The position numbers were made by a program, and so were the translations under genes. DNA of 64,000 nt from Bisporella sp. PMI_857 (lineage: Eukaryota > Ascomycota > Leotiomycetes > Helotiales > Helotiaceae): the NCBI GenBank assembly GCA_021307315.1, contig JAJSPD010000066.1:186001-250000 (forward strand), read 5' to 3'. Shown in pieces: positions 1 through 10,011 of the stretch (its first letter is position 1; every line of letters starts with the position of its first letter). The notes below the pieces were generated by a model. It was not told the DNA's origin, did not search any database, and saw only the letters and a list, made by a program, of their open reading frames with translations.

Positions 1-1584
1 CGGCTTTTCTTCCCTCCACAACAGGGAATATTCAAATCTGGACTGTGGAAGCCCCCAGTGGAACATGTCCCCTCCAAGGAAAGAGAGTCGGCGAAACACT
101 CCGTGAAGTGCATTCGCAATATCGTACTCGTGAGTAGGATTGAATCTTCGTTTCGTGTACTGTGAGACGATTCGGTTGAAAGGCGTAAAGGTATTATAGT
201 GGTAATCGGAAGGTTCCACTTCGAGTTTGAGCAGACCAAGGGGCCAATGGTCAAGTCCAGTTTCATCCTTAGTAGCAGTAAAGTCACCACGTGGTTCACT
301 AACTGTCCCCTCATCCCAGAAGTCACTTTCGCATTGCCAGTAGACACGATCCTTCAAAAGGAATATCTTTCTCCTGGATAAGAGATATTCTTGAAACGTC
401 CAACCCCGTTGCATCCAGGTACTATCTTGAAAGACTGTACGATGGGAGGATCGATGGAAGCTGGAAATCAAGCTAAGGTTCTCTGTGACTCGACAACCTT
501 TTACCGGACGAGGATTGACCGGTCCGTGATATCGTGAAAGTGTAGCGTCCGAAGATGACCCACTCCCGGCAACGATGGTGAACGCTGCGTTGGCGTAGAT
601 AACGTCCATCTGGGGGATTTGTATTGCAAGATCAGCGGCATTATCCTGAATTACACAAAGACAATCGACCCAAAGATACGTCTCACCAAGGTTATCAATC
701 AACGACATAGCCTCCCTAATGGTGGTAGGCAACTTAGCCTGAAGAAGAGAGTCTTCTTTCTGCAATGACTGAATTGTAGAATCGCACGTTCTCATGTGGG
801 CAGGCTTCATGGAAAGCCAATTACGTTTAAAGATACCAGAAGGCAGGGTTCCCCAGACGTAGCTTAACGCGACATACCTAATCTTGTCGGGCGGAGTAAC
901 AATGCAGCTGCGTTTCACATCGATGAGACGTAGGCTTTGTGGCCAGCCAACGCCAGCAGCCCAAGGGGGTGATCCACAGGCTGATCCGTGGGTGTCTTGG
1001 CAGATATGTATCCAGTGTTTAAGCAATCCCACAGGCAAAAGGGGTTCCATGGCACGTGGACTCATCCAGGGGATAGTAGCGTTGCACCCAGAAATCGTTT
1101 CGCTCCATTTTGGGACATTGCGAGGGCAAGGTTCTAAAGTGACACTCCTCTCGTAACGGCCATCGATATCTCGAAACTCGAGAAGTATTTCATTGTAGTA
1201 AATGGACTGGGGGTCAAGCTCGCCGTCTGCTGCGACCTCCCTGATCTTCTTCTGAGAGCTCAGAATGCACTCATATTGTTCTTTATCTAAGGAAAGTTGG
1301 ACTCTTTCTATGAAGTTACATAGTGCGCATTCGTTAGCTCTTTTGCAGGTTTCACCCAAATTACCAAGGCTTACACTTTGGATGCCCTCAGGGCGGAAGA
1401 CCGCTCGTTCAAGGTCGAGAGCCCTGCACGTATTGCAGAGTACCGGTAAACTGGTCATTTCGATTAGTGCGCGTTCTGGACCGTCGATGCATAGACTCTG
1501 GTAATCTGTTCCGCTGGAAGCATTCGGGACGTTGTTAAAGACCGTTGAGACTGATGTGTTGCACGGTTTTCTTGGCAAAGCCAT
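1..1584 (-). CDS. HET-domain protein, C-terminus beyond left edge
   Basis: An uninterrupted reading frame of 528 codons starts at ATG 1584 and is still open at base 1. The three blocks of the fungal heterokaryon-incompatibility (HET) domain are visible: YVALSYVWG at residues 237-245, YLWVDCLCVIQDN at 303-315 and TWMQRGWTFQE at 389-399. HET proteins trigger cell death after fusion of unlike mycelia; the domain is related to TIR-like folds. The roughly 230-residue N-terminal extension holds several CxxC-like pairs (CNTC near residue 70) and no other domain I recognise. No stop or splice site is needed in the visible part, so the gene looks intact. Partner, allele specificity and the C-terminal part cannot be judged here. 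Confidence 0.9.
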   Translation of the reverse strand, partial: MALPRKPCNTSVSTVFNNVPNASSGTDYQSLCIDGPERALIEMTSLPVLCNTCRALDLERAVFRPEGIQSVSLGNLGETCKRANECALCNFIERVQLSLDKEQYECILSSQKKIREVAADGELDPQSIYYNEILLEFRDIDGRYERSVTLEPCPRNVPKWSETISGCNATIPWMSPRAMEPLLPVGLLKHWIHICQDTHGSACGSPPWAAGVGWPQSLRLIDVKRSCIVTPPDKIRYVALSYVWGTLPSGIFKRNWLSMKPAHMRTCDSTIQSLQKEDSLLQAKLPTTIREAMSLIDNLGETYLWVDCLCVIQDNAADLAIQIPQMDVIYANAAFTIVAGSGSSSDATLSRYHGPVNPRPVKGCRVTENLSLISSFHRSSHRTVFQDSTWMQRGWTFQEYLLSRRKIFLLKDRVYWQCESDFWDEGTVSEPRGDFTATKDETGLDHWPLGLLKLEVEPSDYHYNTFTPFNRIVSQYTKRRFNPTHEYDIANALHGVFRRLSFLGGDMFHWGLPQSRFEYSLLWREEKP

Positions 1585-2039
1585 TGTTCTGCAGGAAAGG
1601 TGTGGCTGACTGCAACCACTCCCTATATCTTTTAAGTTTTCATGCAACACTATGCCAACTCGCTTGCGGACTACCTTAAATTTCGAAACACATTTCGAAA
1701 GCATACGATTCAAACTCAATAAGGACGAGTAGCTAACTACGTTCATTCTACTCAAGGTAAAGGAGGCCTCTCAACGCTCAAAGTGCTCATTTGCCAGTCG
1801 TGGGGACTCTCAGCTCACAGACTAGAGTGGAGTCGCTTTGAAAGCACACAGCGCCAGTGTGCCAGACAATGCGCGATGCGGCTCAGATATAGGAGCCACT
1901 TACGCCTGTTATTTTTGTAATACCGTTTCTCGCATGTCTCTGGGGAAATGGATTTTAATCCATTTCTGGCTCCTTTGCATATGTTCAAGCCATTGTTCTT
2001 CCTCAACACTCTCTCAAGACTCCTCGTACGACTGCAATA

Positions 2040-2710
2040 CAATCCTCGATCGCCCTCACGCGTTTCGACATCCCAATAAAATGCAAGAGGCTTAGGATAA
2101 GCTATTGACTCTCAAACAAAGCACCAACTCTATCCACGCGTATATAGCCAGATTTGAACGTACCCTCTACGAAGCACATGGTCAGGAGTGGCCAGGTATC
2201 CATAAAATCAGCACCTTTAGAAATGGCCTCAATAGTACTCTACGAAATCGACTCGCGCAACAGCTAAACCTTCCTCGCAATTACTCCAATTTCTTACGTA
2301 CAGTACAACAGATAGCCAGCCGACCTCTAGTTCCTGCTTTCGACTAGCCAGCCTTATTCGAAGCCAGTTTCTGACAATAATCACGACCAAGTGGATCTAA
2401 ATATAATCAATACAACCTTCCAAATCGCCTACGACTAAGCTTCGAGCTCGATCGATTTCCCCCGGGCCGACGCGAACGATATAGGTGGGAAGGCAAGTGT
2501 GTTACGTGTAGTTTAGAGGATCATTGCGTCAAAGATTGTAATATGGCTCTATGCAAGGATTTTAGTTCTACAACGGGCACCTACAACAGCAACGCAAGCA
2601 AAAAGGTTACAATTGCAGCTTTGAATGATTCAAATTACTATTCTTATGATACAGATTCTGAAGGATCAATTGGCCTAGGAGCGTTGGATTGGAAAAAGTA
2701 TGTAAAATAA
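2040..2710 (+). pseudogene. Ty3/gypsy gag relic with zinc knuckle
   Basis: One frame shows a retrotransposon gag core (IHAYIARFERTLYEAHG near 2130-2180) followed by a CCHC zinc knuckle, CVTCSLEDHCVKDC, at 2498-2539, and a natural end at TAA 2708-2710. The frame is broken by stops at 2093-2095 and 2345-2347 and by further stops before the knuckle. No protease or reverse transcriptase follows and I see no flanking LTR. This is therefore an old gag fragment of a gypsy element different from the intact chromovirus at 9.4-16.2 kb. Confidence 0.75.
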
Positions 2711-3402
2711 TCGCTCGAGGGCGAGCTTACTATTAGGGGGTCATTGTTGTACTATCGCTTACTATACACATGAACCACAAAGCTGTACAAAATGCCTCGA
2801 TACTCCTTAGTTTAATGTTCTTGTAATAGAGCCTCCTTATTAGCTCCCCTACATGGTCCAGAAATTGGGTTTGTAACAATTGTGTTATATTAACAATAAA
2901 TAGAACAATAAAATATTAGCTTTCATTGATACAAACCCTTTTTTACTACGTTTTAATTTTTAATTTATACTTTTTGTACTTTTAGTGACTTTTTATAAAA
3001 CTGAAAGCTTTTACCGAACCCTTTTTCTACCCTTTAGTATGTGACATTTCTGCACCTGACGGTTGCTTTGGCAGCCCGCGACTGACTTCCACCTTGCCAT
3101 AAAATTGCTGCAGCCTGGTTCAGCCGTTGTGCCCCCCTCCCCTACCCCCCTCTTTTGTGGCTTAGCCATCTATTGGAAGGCTGCATTCCCAAGCCAAGGC
3201 GGTTGTACAGAACACGACATTGGCTCATAAAGCACCATCAAGTCGTTCGCACAAAGCGCCACATGTATTTTAAGGGTCTAGCCCTCTCATGAAGAGGAAA
3301 GGCTCACCGAAGGAGCCACCTCCATATGCCAAGGGGCCAAGTGTCTTTATTAATCCATCCCGCAACGATTTTTGCGCAATTAAGATACGTCCTACTTCAA
3401 CT
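2711..3402. other. Intergenic, AT-rich then GC-richer
   Basis: The stretch 2800-3020 is strongly AT-rich with TTTTTA runs. From 3050 onward the composition becomes mixed and has C-runs. No gene is recognised. The open frame entering at 3289 upstream of the ankyrin gene lacks family resemblance before its internal ATG at 3403. Confidence 0.4.
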
Positions 3403-4695
3403 ATGAACTTCGGCGTTGGCGATATTGTTGTCCTCGGCACCTTGACCTGGAAGCTCTACAAAAACTGCAAAGACTCATCAGCTGAATTCAAGCGCATCTC
3501 TAGTGAAGTCGCATCGCTGCACGTTGTCATTAAAGAAACCGAAGAACACATCAAAGAGAGCCAAGGCCTCGGTCCGTCGCGGGACGCCAGACTTACAATA
3601 CTCATCGATGGATGTAAGGAAGTTCTTGTGGACCTGGAAAAGCTGTTAAACAATTATGAAAGTTTGGGGACGCAGGCGCAAAGGACTTGGGATCGGATGA
3701 GGTGGGGCTTGGAAGAGCTAGCTGATGTGAGGTCGAGGATTATTTCCAACACAACCCTTCTAACTGCATTTAACAGCAGCCTGGCAAAGTACTATTCTCA
3801 TCCAATATTTTCCACAGAAGCGGGCTAATAACTGCATAGTTCTTCCACGACGCGAATTGAAAAGAGACTGAATAAATTCATTGAAGAAGTCAGGGCAGGG
3901 CTTCGTGAAGGCTCCGTGGTAACATCCTCCGACGTCGCAGAGAATATCGAATCCGAAGAGATTTGGCTTCAATTACGACGAGAATTGGAGGATGTGGGAA
4001 TATTTGCTTCGGTCGTTGAGGAGCACCATGCGTATATCTGCAATTGGCTGAAGACGGCCATTTCGAATGGCATGCTAGAAGAAATGGATCCGTCAGCACG
4101 GCTCAGAATGGAAGGTTCAATTGATTCTGGATATGGAGGCTCTACTGGTAGCACTTATGCACCAAGTCTTGTTCCCATTGCTGTTGCAAACGAGGAGTTC
4201 GAAAACCAATTAGCGCAACATCCTTCCCGAATTCCGTCGGAGATTTTGGAGCATTTGCCTAGATCTGATGTCAAAGTCAGGAAAGCTTCGAGTGTGTCTT
4301 CTGTGCTGTTCAAGTTGTTCAAGAAAGACACAGCGATTATCGAGGCCGCCAGTGATGGAGATATCGCGAGAGTGGATAAACTGATCTCCTTAGGCGCAAA
4401 TGTCAATGCACGTGATCGATGGGGTGTAGGTTCCCTTGCCTGTCTCTTTGAGATAGCTTGCTAATTAATGCAGTGGTCTGCTTTGAGTATGTGTGGATAT
4501 GGTGGTCACCTTGAAATTTGCCGCACACTCCTTGACCATGGCGCAGACTTGGACAATGTGGATGTAGATGGAGATACGCCGGAGAGTCTGGCGACAAATA
4601 GAGGTCATGCAGCTGTCGTGATCATGTTGGAACAGGAGAGGGCTGCAAGAGACTTGAAGGCACGGGAGGCAGACGATGAACAACCTCGAAGGTAG
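3403..4695 (+). CDS. STAND-type N-terminal domain plus ankyrin repeats, 397 aa
   Basis: Three exons give 397 residues: 3403-3788, 3840-4425 and 4474-4695. The introns are 51 bp (GTACTA...CATAG) and 48 bp (GTAGGT...TGCAG), each with a TAAT-type branch site, and joining keeps the frame. The N-terminus (MNFGVGDIVVLGTLTWKLY and about 130 residues after it) resembles the helical N-terminal domain found in front of NACHT/ankyrin proteins of fungi. The C-terminus holds two ankyrin units (IIEAASDGDIARVDKLISLG and a second one after the last intron). There is no NTPase domain between them, so this is a short NLR-like adaptor or a reduced family member. The start at 3403 is chosen over the in-frame upstream ATG at 3289 because family-like sequence begins there. 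Confidence 0.8.
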
Positions 4696-5232
4696 GACAA
4701 TCTGTGTCTAATAATTGTTTGAGATGCTGACAGAAATAAGTGTGGTGTGATTTAGATGACGTTTTGCGCCTGGTGGGATAATATATGGAGTTTTAGGGAT
4801 GAGGAGCCATTGAACTATCGTGAATGTTTTCAAGGGTTCTTACTATTATATTATAGTCTCATAATGAGCGCCAAGACTTCTCACGTAGATATCAGTACTT
4901 AGGATTAGATGATGCAAATGGAAACTATCATGAAATGCCTCTCGCTATAAGATATCCAGTGATATATGGTAAAGAAGGATGCAGGGTGATGCGTTGTTCA
5001 CGAAGAGCATGCTTGTATCAATCAGAGACTCAACCCTGCGATCTGCCCAGCCAGCCACTGCCTCGGCTTCACTTGCTTCTTTGGGAAGTGGTTAGCGCCC
5101 AACATGACAACCAGAAACATAAATGCCACGCAGGTACTTAGCCCTTACTCACCATCACAGTTTTTGTCGAGTTTGGGACTCATTGCATCCTTGTATCTCA
5201 CCAAGCTGCATCGCACGTGAAGAAGAGCCATC
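4696..5232. other. Intergenic region between ankyrin gene and amine oxidase
   Basis: About 540 bp with short AT-rich patches. It should hold the 3' end of the ankyrin transcript and the promoter of the amine oxidase. No clear TATA box, repeat or RNA gene is seen. Confidence 0.4.
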
Positions 5233-6955
5233 ATGGGAAGCTTAAAGATCTCTTCTACAACTGGTGATGACCAACCTCATGTCTGTGTTGTTGGTGCTGG
5301 CATATCTGGGCTACGATGTGCGGATATTCTACTCCAGCAGGGCTTCCAAGTGACGATGCTGGAGGCAAGAAATAGAATTGGGGGAAGAGTGGGTCTGCCT
5401 TCCGTCGGATGTTCTTTGCAGTAAGATTGACGAGGCCTTTTAGATATGCCAGAGTAATAAACTAGGGTACATTGCTGATATGTATGTGTAATATGTTAAT
5501 TATGAGTCAATTAAGAGCTGACATATGTCTAGTGGACCAAATTGGATTGTAAGCTATTCCCACACCTCTTTCCTGTATCTGTATAACGCCGACGTTCGTA
5601 GCATGCGACAGGTGGCCCGCACCCCATCCGCGACCTAGCAACAGAAACAAATACGCCCCTGCATCACTGGAACAACAAGCAAAATATCTATGCATCCTCT
5701 GGAGAGCTTCTCTCGGATGAAAAATCTTCTGAACTATCCACTTTGCTTTGGGACATCATAGAAGAGGCATTTGAATATAGTGAGAGGAATGCAACTTCAA
5801 TACCGGAATCAGTCAGTCTTTATGACTATATTTCGTTAAAGGTGAAAGAGAAGCTTTCAAATCGTGAAGAAGACCAGAAGATAGTATTGGACATGAGCGA
5901 GATGTGGGGCGCCTATATTGGGCATCCTGTTACGAGGCAGAGTCTGAGATTTGTGTGGATGGAAGAATGTTGTGGCGGAGGTAAGTTGAGAGAATTATCT
6001 AATTAATTACAACCTAATTTGCTAAGAGGAGATGTTCATTGAAACAACGTACGAAGCTATCTTTGACAAGATTGCAAAGTTACCACGCGAGGAGGCAGAC
6101 ATTCGATTAGAGGAGAGGGTAGTCAAAATCGTAGCTCCAGAAGATCGAGATGCTGCTAAAATCACCGTGATAACAGAAAAGGGAGAGAATCTCTTATTCG
6201 ATGAGGTTTTAATGACAACACCCCTTGGCTGGCTAAAGCAACACCAAGAAGACGCCTTCGCGCCAGCTTTACCCCCGAGGATATGCTCCGGGATCAACGC
6301 CATTTCTGTCGGCCACCTTGAAAAGGTCTGAAAGCCTGTATTTCTTCCATCATATATTTCTAACATCTTCTAGGTATACATTACGTTTCCTTCCGCATTT
6401 TGGATTAAAGGTGAAGCCGATGATTTCGCGGGATATACAAACTGGCTGTCACCCAAATATGCGCGAGAAACGAACCCAAACTGTTGGCCCCAAGAAATCT
6501 GGAACCTCGCTGCATTCTCACCAGAAAATAGACGCCCAACAATCCTCTTCTACCTTTACGGCGACTGCTCGCACTACCTCACCACCCTCGTACATGGGAA
6601 ATCCGCGGAAGAGCATTATTCTCTGCTTGATGCCTTTTTCCACCCCTATTACTCGCTGTTACCCAATTTTTCGTCCGATGACGAGAATTGCAAGCCCAAG
6701 GCGATTTTGAATACAGAGTGGCAGAAGGATGAGTTGAGTGGTTATGGAAGTTATTGTAACTTCCAGGTGGGCATCAAGGAGGCGGACAAGGATGTGAAGG
6801 CGATTAGGAAGGGTTGCCCTGAGAGGAGATTGTGGTTTGCTGGGGAACATACTGCACCTTTCGAGGAGCTGGGGACGGCGGCAGGAGCGTATATGAGTGG
6901 TGAAGCTGTGGGGAAGAGGATTATAGAGATGTATACGAAAGACGAATCCGGATGA
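5233..6955 (+). CDS. FAD-dependent amine oxidase (polyamine oxidase-like), 487 aa
   Basis: Five exons give 487 residues: 5233-5420, 5533-5548 (16 bp), 5602-5980, 6027-6325 and 6374-6955. The N-terminus has the FAD dinucleotide fold VVGAGISGLRCADIL followed by the EAR-R-GGR motif (LEARNRIGGRV). The micro-exon supplies GPNWI, continued as HATGGPHPIRDLA, the usual GPNWIHG block of flavin amine oxidases. Later blocks are PLGWLK, and near the C-terminus LWFAGEHTAPFEELGTAAGA, which contacts FAD. The family oxidises amines such as spermine or spermidine with release of peroxide. The length fits the family and no stop interrupts the joined frame. The end of exon 1 is the least certain boundary, because LPSVGCSLH before GPNWI is atypical. 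Confidence 0.85.
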
Positions 6956-7189
6956 GAATTGTTTTAGAATGACGCTCGATCAAAAATAGATAACGGACTA
7001 AAATATTATGCATTCTCAACTGTGAAACTAGGATCTTTTTCAGTATAGCTGTCTGTTTAAAAGGAACTAATCGTGAGGTTATGCGGTGAGGACGTCCATT
7101 AGCTGGCATTCCTTCCGGAATACGCCCCGGGTACGACCTCACTACGAAGGTTATGTAGCGGAATGCAACTGACCACTGGTTTCGTGGTT
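6956..7189. other. Short intergenic spacer
   Basis: A spacer of about 230 bp between the amine oxidase stop and the end of the STAND relic on the other strand. Nothing is recognised apart from likely 3' ends of both transcripts. Confidence 0.4.
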
Positions 7190-8545
7190 CAGAAGATAAT
7201 TCCCTTCAAGTCCCGATTGACATCATGTAGCATCGTCAGGCCTTCCCCAGTAGAAGTATCACAATCCCCCACCACGCTCAACCTCTTTTCATATTTGTAG
7301 CTTTTTTGTAGTTCGGTCCAAAGGTCTTTCGGCTGTTGTCTCAGGCCATAGGTTCCCAAAGCTTCCACAAGTTATACGCGATCCACAATATTGTCAAGAT
7401 CGAAAATGGCAAGGACGTTAAGTACGGGAATAGTTGGTCTTGACAGTTTCTTTTCCTTACCAATAAGCCACCTCCTGGCAAAGTCCCAGATCTTATAGTT
7501 TGCCGAGTCTTTCCACATGAATGCTGACAGCGGTCCCGCTATTACTTCCACAAGAACCCCAGAGTGTTTGATATGGTATCCTATATAACGTGTAACGTAG
7601 CCCAAGAGATAATAAGAGTCTGTTAGCTGCTCTTTGTCTGTTCGGTAAGCTTAGAGGCCAGAATGTACCACGGAATGGGTCTGAGATAGTCCTTAAGTAG
7701 GTATTCGAGACACGCTTTAGCAAGCGTTGAATGACCGTCCCCGGATTTATATCTTTCAGCCAAACATTCCCGCAAAGAGTAGTGAAAGAGCTCGACTTCT
7801 CTTTCAGCGCTGACCATCACCAATCCTGAGCAAGCGCTTTTAATTCGGCCTGCGAGGTAAAAATTGGTAGGATCTTTTCCCAAAAGGACACTGAGTTGTG
7901 CGAGAAGCTCGGCAATTGTAAGTGGACGCTCTGCAAAATAAAGGTATATCAAGAGCATTTCAATATCTTCAAATGAGTTGGCCTTCAATTTCTGACGCGC
8001 ATTCTCGTAGTACTTCTTGGTGTCTTAGGGGCAGGCGCTTATCAATTCCAATAATTCCCCAAGGCTTGTGTCTTGAATGTGCTCTAAATCTTTGATGATA
8101 TGCCGTGCCCAGAGGAAAATCCCGTTCGTACAACTCTGGATAACCGAAGTAACAGTTTTGGGAATAAGGTCATGGAATGGTCTTGTTTAAGCTACCCGAG
8201 ATACCTCATATTCAACATACTTCAGGATATCCGGTGAGACGTCTTCCTCAGTGATCCTGATATGCAGATGGTTCGGACATCAATATTCGATCCCTTTCTC
8301 TTCTCGCTAGCTGATAACAATATGAATATGATTCAATTTTCTAACGCTGTCTGCGCTGTCGTCTTTAAATATCCAATCAAGCGCTAATAAACATACCTGG
8401 CGGAGGGCGATGGCTGAACACCTGTATGCGGTGCCCTCTACGAACCTGGAATCGGCATTACTCTCCTGAGGCAGTTTAATAACGATTCCAGAGCCGAGAT
8501 TCAGCCCAAACAGTAATATAAAAGGATTTCTGGGGCCAAAGTAAA
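7190..8545 (-). pseudogene. Decayed NACHT/STAND protein gene
   Basis: Reading leftward, one frame gives blocks typical of the region behind a fungal NACHT domain: HLHIRITEEDVSPDILKY, then SCTNGIFLWARHIIKDLEH (the GxFLWARL block), then AERPLTIAELLAQL and CSGLVMVSAEREVELFHYS. In-frame stops break it at 8191-8193 (after SRVA), near 8024 (after ISACP), near 7621 (after LTEQTKSS) and near 7375. The Walker A region would lie further right, where the TRIM insertion at 8553-9094 now stands, and is not found beyond it. The original protein would have been a non-self recognition receptor like the HET-NACHT-WD40 gene at 21.7 kb. No product is expected now. Confidence 0.75.
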
Positions 8546-8557
8546 AAAAAAAGTAAA

Positions 8558-8676
8558 TGTCAGATGCCAGGGTTGATAAGCTTTACCACAGCACTAAGCG
8601 GGCCAAAAAGGTACAATATCCGACGTCGCATGTCAGAAAGCTTATCCTACTACATATACCAGTACGGAACCTGACA
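8558..8676 (-). repeat. TRIM 3' LTR (119 bp)
   Basis: Every base is identical to the copy at 8971-9089. The ends are TGTCAG and CTGACA. It is the 3' LTR if the element reads on the minus strand, as the polypurine tract suggests. Confidence 0.88.
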
Positions 8677-8956
8677 GGGCACCCCCCTTCAGGAATCCCG
8701 TCCTCGGGATTCGTGCCACGTGATGCTCTTCAGCCGCCTCCGATGTCTCGTGCTATCACGTGCCTTTGACACGTGACGCGTCGGCTATTCGCCACGTGCC
8801 CACAAATGCATAATATGCAGTTAACCATAGAGGTAATCACGTGCTTGCAACTTTCACACGTGACGCTCTTCCGAATGCGGATCCTCGCTAAGCAACACCA
8901 GAGAACCTGATGCTTGGCACGCGGCCTCGCCTAATCTCAGAATTACGTATTCAGGT

Positions 8957-8969
8957 GACGTCGGATATT
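8957..8969 (-). promoter_or_regulatory. Putative self-primer binding site of the TRIM
   Basis: On the minus strand these 13 bases read AATATCCGACGTC and lie one base after the 5' LTR. They are perfectly complementary to GACGTCGGATATT inside the LTR, at the place where transcription should begin. In Tf1 and sushi-type elements the 5' end of the RNA folds back on such a site to prime reverse transcription. The function here is inferred. Confidence 0.65.
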
Positions 8970-8970
8970 C

Positions 8971-9089
8971 TGTCAGATGCCAGGGTTGATAAGCTTTACC
9001 ACAGCACTAAGCGGGCCAAAAAGGTACAATATCCGACGTCGCATGTCAGAAAGCTTATCCTACTACATATACCAGTACGGAACCTGACA
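8971..9089 (-). repeat. TRIM 5' LTR (119 bp)
   Basis: On the minus strand a TATATG box (9066-9071) is followed after about 31 nt by GACGTCGGATATT (plus 9028-9040). That spacing fits a transcription start. The GACGTCGGATATT block is the exact complement of the sequence just after this LTR. Confidence 0.88.
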
Positions 9090-9094
9090 GTAAA

Positions 9095-9446
9095 GTTTTC
9101 ACGCTAAAGCTAAGGTTTTTCTGTAAGAAGTATTACTTCGATTTAACAACAAACTTTTTATAATACTGAAAAACGAGTTAAAACACGACTTAAACTACTT
9201 TCGAACTAGCTTTCAATTATTTGCACTTGTTTACTATACGAGTTTCGAAACACACATTGTAAAAAAGCTGAAAAAGTGAACCGGAAAAATAACGGAAAAT
9301 TACACGTACGACAAAATAACAACACAAGCACTTAAGTGGCTTGTACTTTCGATAAATATATACTTATAGCTAGAAAAAAAATCGCGAAGAAAAGTCGACA
9401 AAGCGAAAGCTGTAATAAAAAAAAACGTGTAAAAAACAAAAGAATT
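9095..9446. other. AT-rich filler between TRIM and chromovirus
   Basis: About 350 bp rich in A and T with long A-runs. It shows no coding frame and no similarity to the missing 3' half of the copia element, which would be expected here if the chromovirus had simply inserted into it. Confidence 0.5.
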
Positions 9447-9647
9447 TGTAAGGTGCTGGAGTAGTGTGGCACAAATCAACTCATATTGAACAAAGACTAA
9501 TCTCTACCCTCTCTACTACGTCCCGAGCCCCTACTTATACCCTCCGAACCCCTGGCGGCTCTCTTCGTGCCTATACATGCCAAGTCTCAGTGCCTTTACC
9601 GAGCCCCCTTCATTGCCCCTCAGCACGTGACATCCTGGCGCCTGACA
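9447..9647 (-). repeat. Chromovirus 3' LTR
   Basis: It begins TGTCAGGCGCC and ends CACCTTACA on the minus strand and matches 15973-16176 with scattered differences. It is preceded on that strand by the polypurine tract. Confidence 0.88.
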
Positions 9648-9661
9648 TTGCCCCCCTCTCT
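9648..9661 (-). promoter_or_regulatory. Polypurine tract of the chromovirus
   Basis: On the minus strand AGAGAGGGGGGCAA lies immediately before the 3' LTR, the standard position for the plus-strand primer. Confidence 0.7.
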
Positions 9662-9906
9662 AGAACGTCGTCCCGACGTTCACGTTGGTATTGTAAGCGT
9701 CAGGTGCTGATATTGTAGCTTGATATTGTTGCCAGCTCGTATGGTAGTCGAAGGTGAGTCGGAGAGGGCTCGTGGCGAGTGAGCAACTTGAGTACAATAG
9801 GAAGCCGAGTACAATAGGAACAATCAACAATACCCCCCAATGAATGAGTAACAACAACAATAGCTTCCAGTCATGAATAGAAATGAGTAATAGTCGACTC
9901 TCAGCC

Positions 9907-9914
9907 TATAAATA
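9907..9914 (+). promoter_or_regulatory. TATA box of the opposite-strand gene
   Basis: TATAAATA lies 98 bp before the ATG at 10012. The leader between them contains CACCATCACC and CTACTAC triplet runs. Its position supports a separate promoter for the opposite-strand gene inside the retrotransposon. Confidence 0.55.
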
Positions 9915-10011
9915 GGCGCTTCCCCTCCGCCTAGCTGCGTTTTCTTTTCCTCTTTGCAACACCATCACCATCACCATCACCATCACCACCACTACTACCA
10001 CTACTACTACT

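Larger units (their letters stand above)
8558..9089 (-). mobile_element. TRIM: 532-bp non-autonomous LTR element
   Basis: Two identical 119-bp direct repeats (8558-8676 and 8971-9089) begin TGTCAG and end CTGACA, as LTRs do, and enclose 294 bp with no coding capacity. The 5-bp target duplication GTAAA stands at 8553-8557 and 9090-9094. Read on the minus strand, the element has a purine tract GAAGGGGGGTGCCC (8677-8690) directly before its 3' LTR. A primer-site-like AATATCCGACGTC lies one base after its 5' LTR. Identical LTRs and a perfect duplication mean a recent insertion. It must depend on enzymes of another element. The internal part has six CACGTG sites. Confidence 0.88.
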
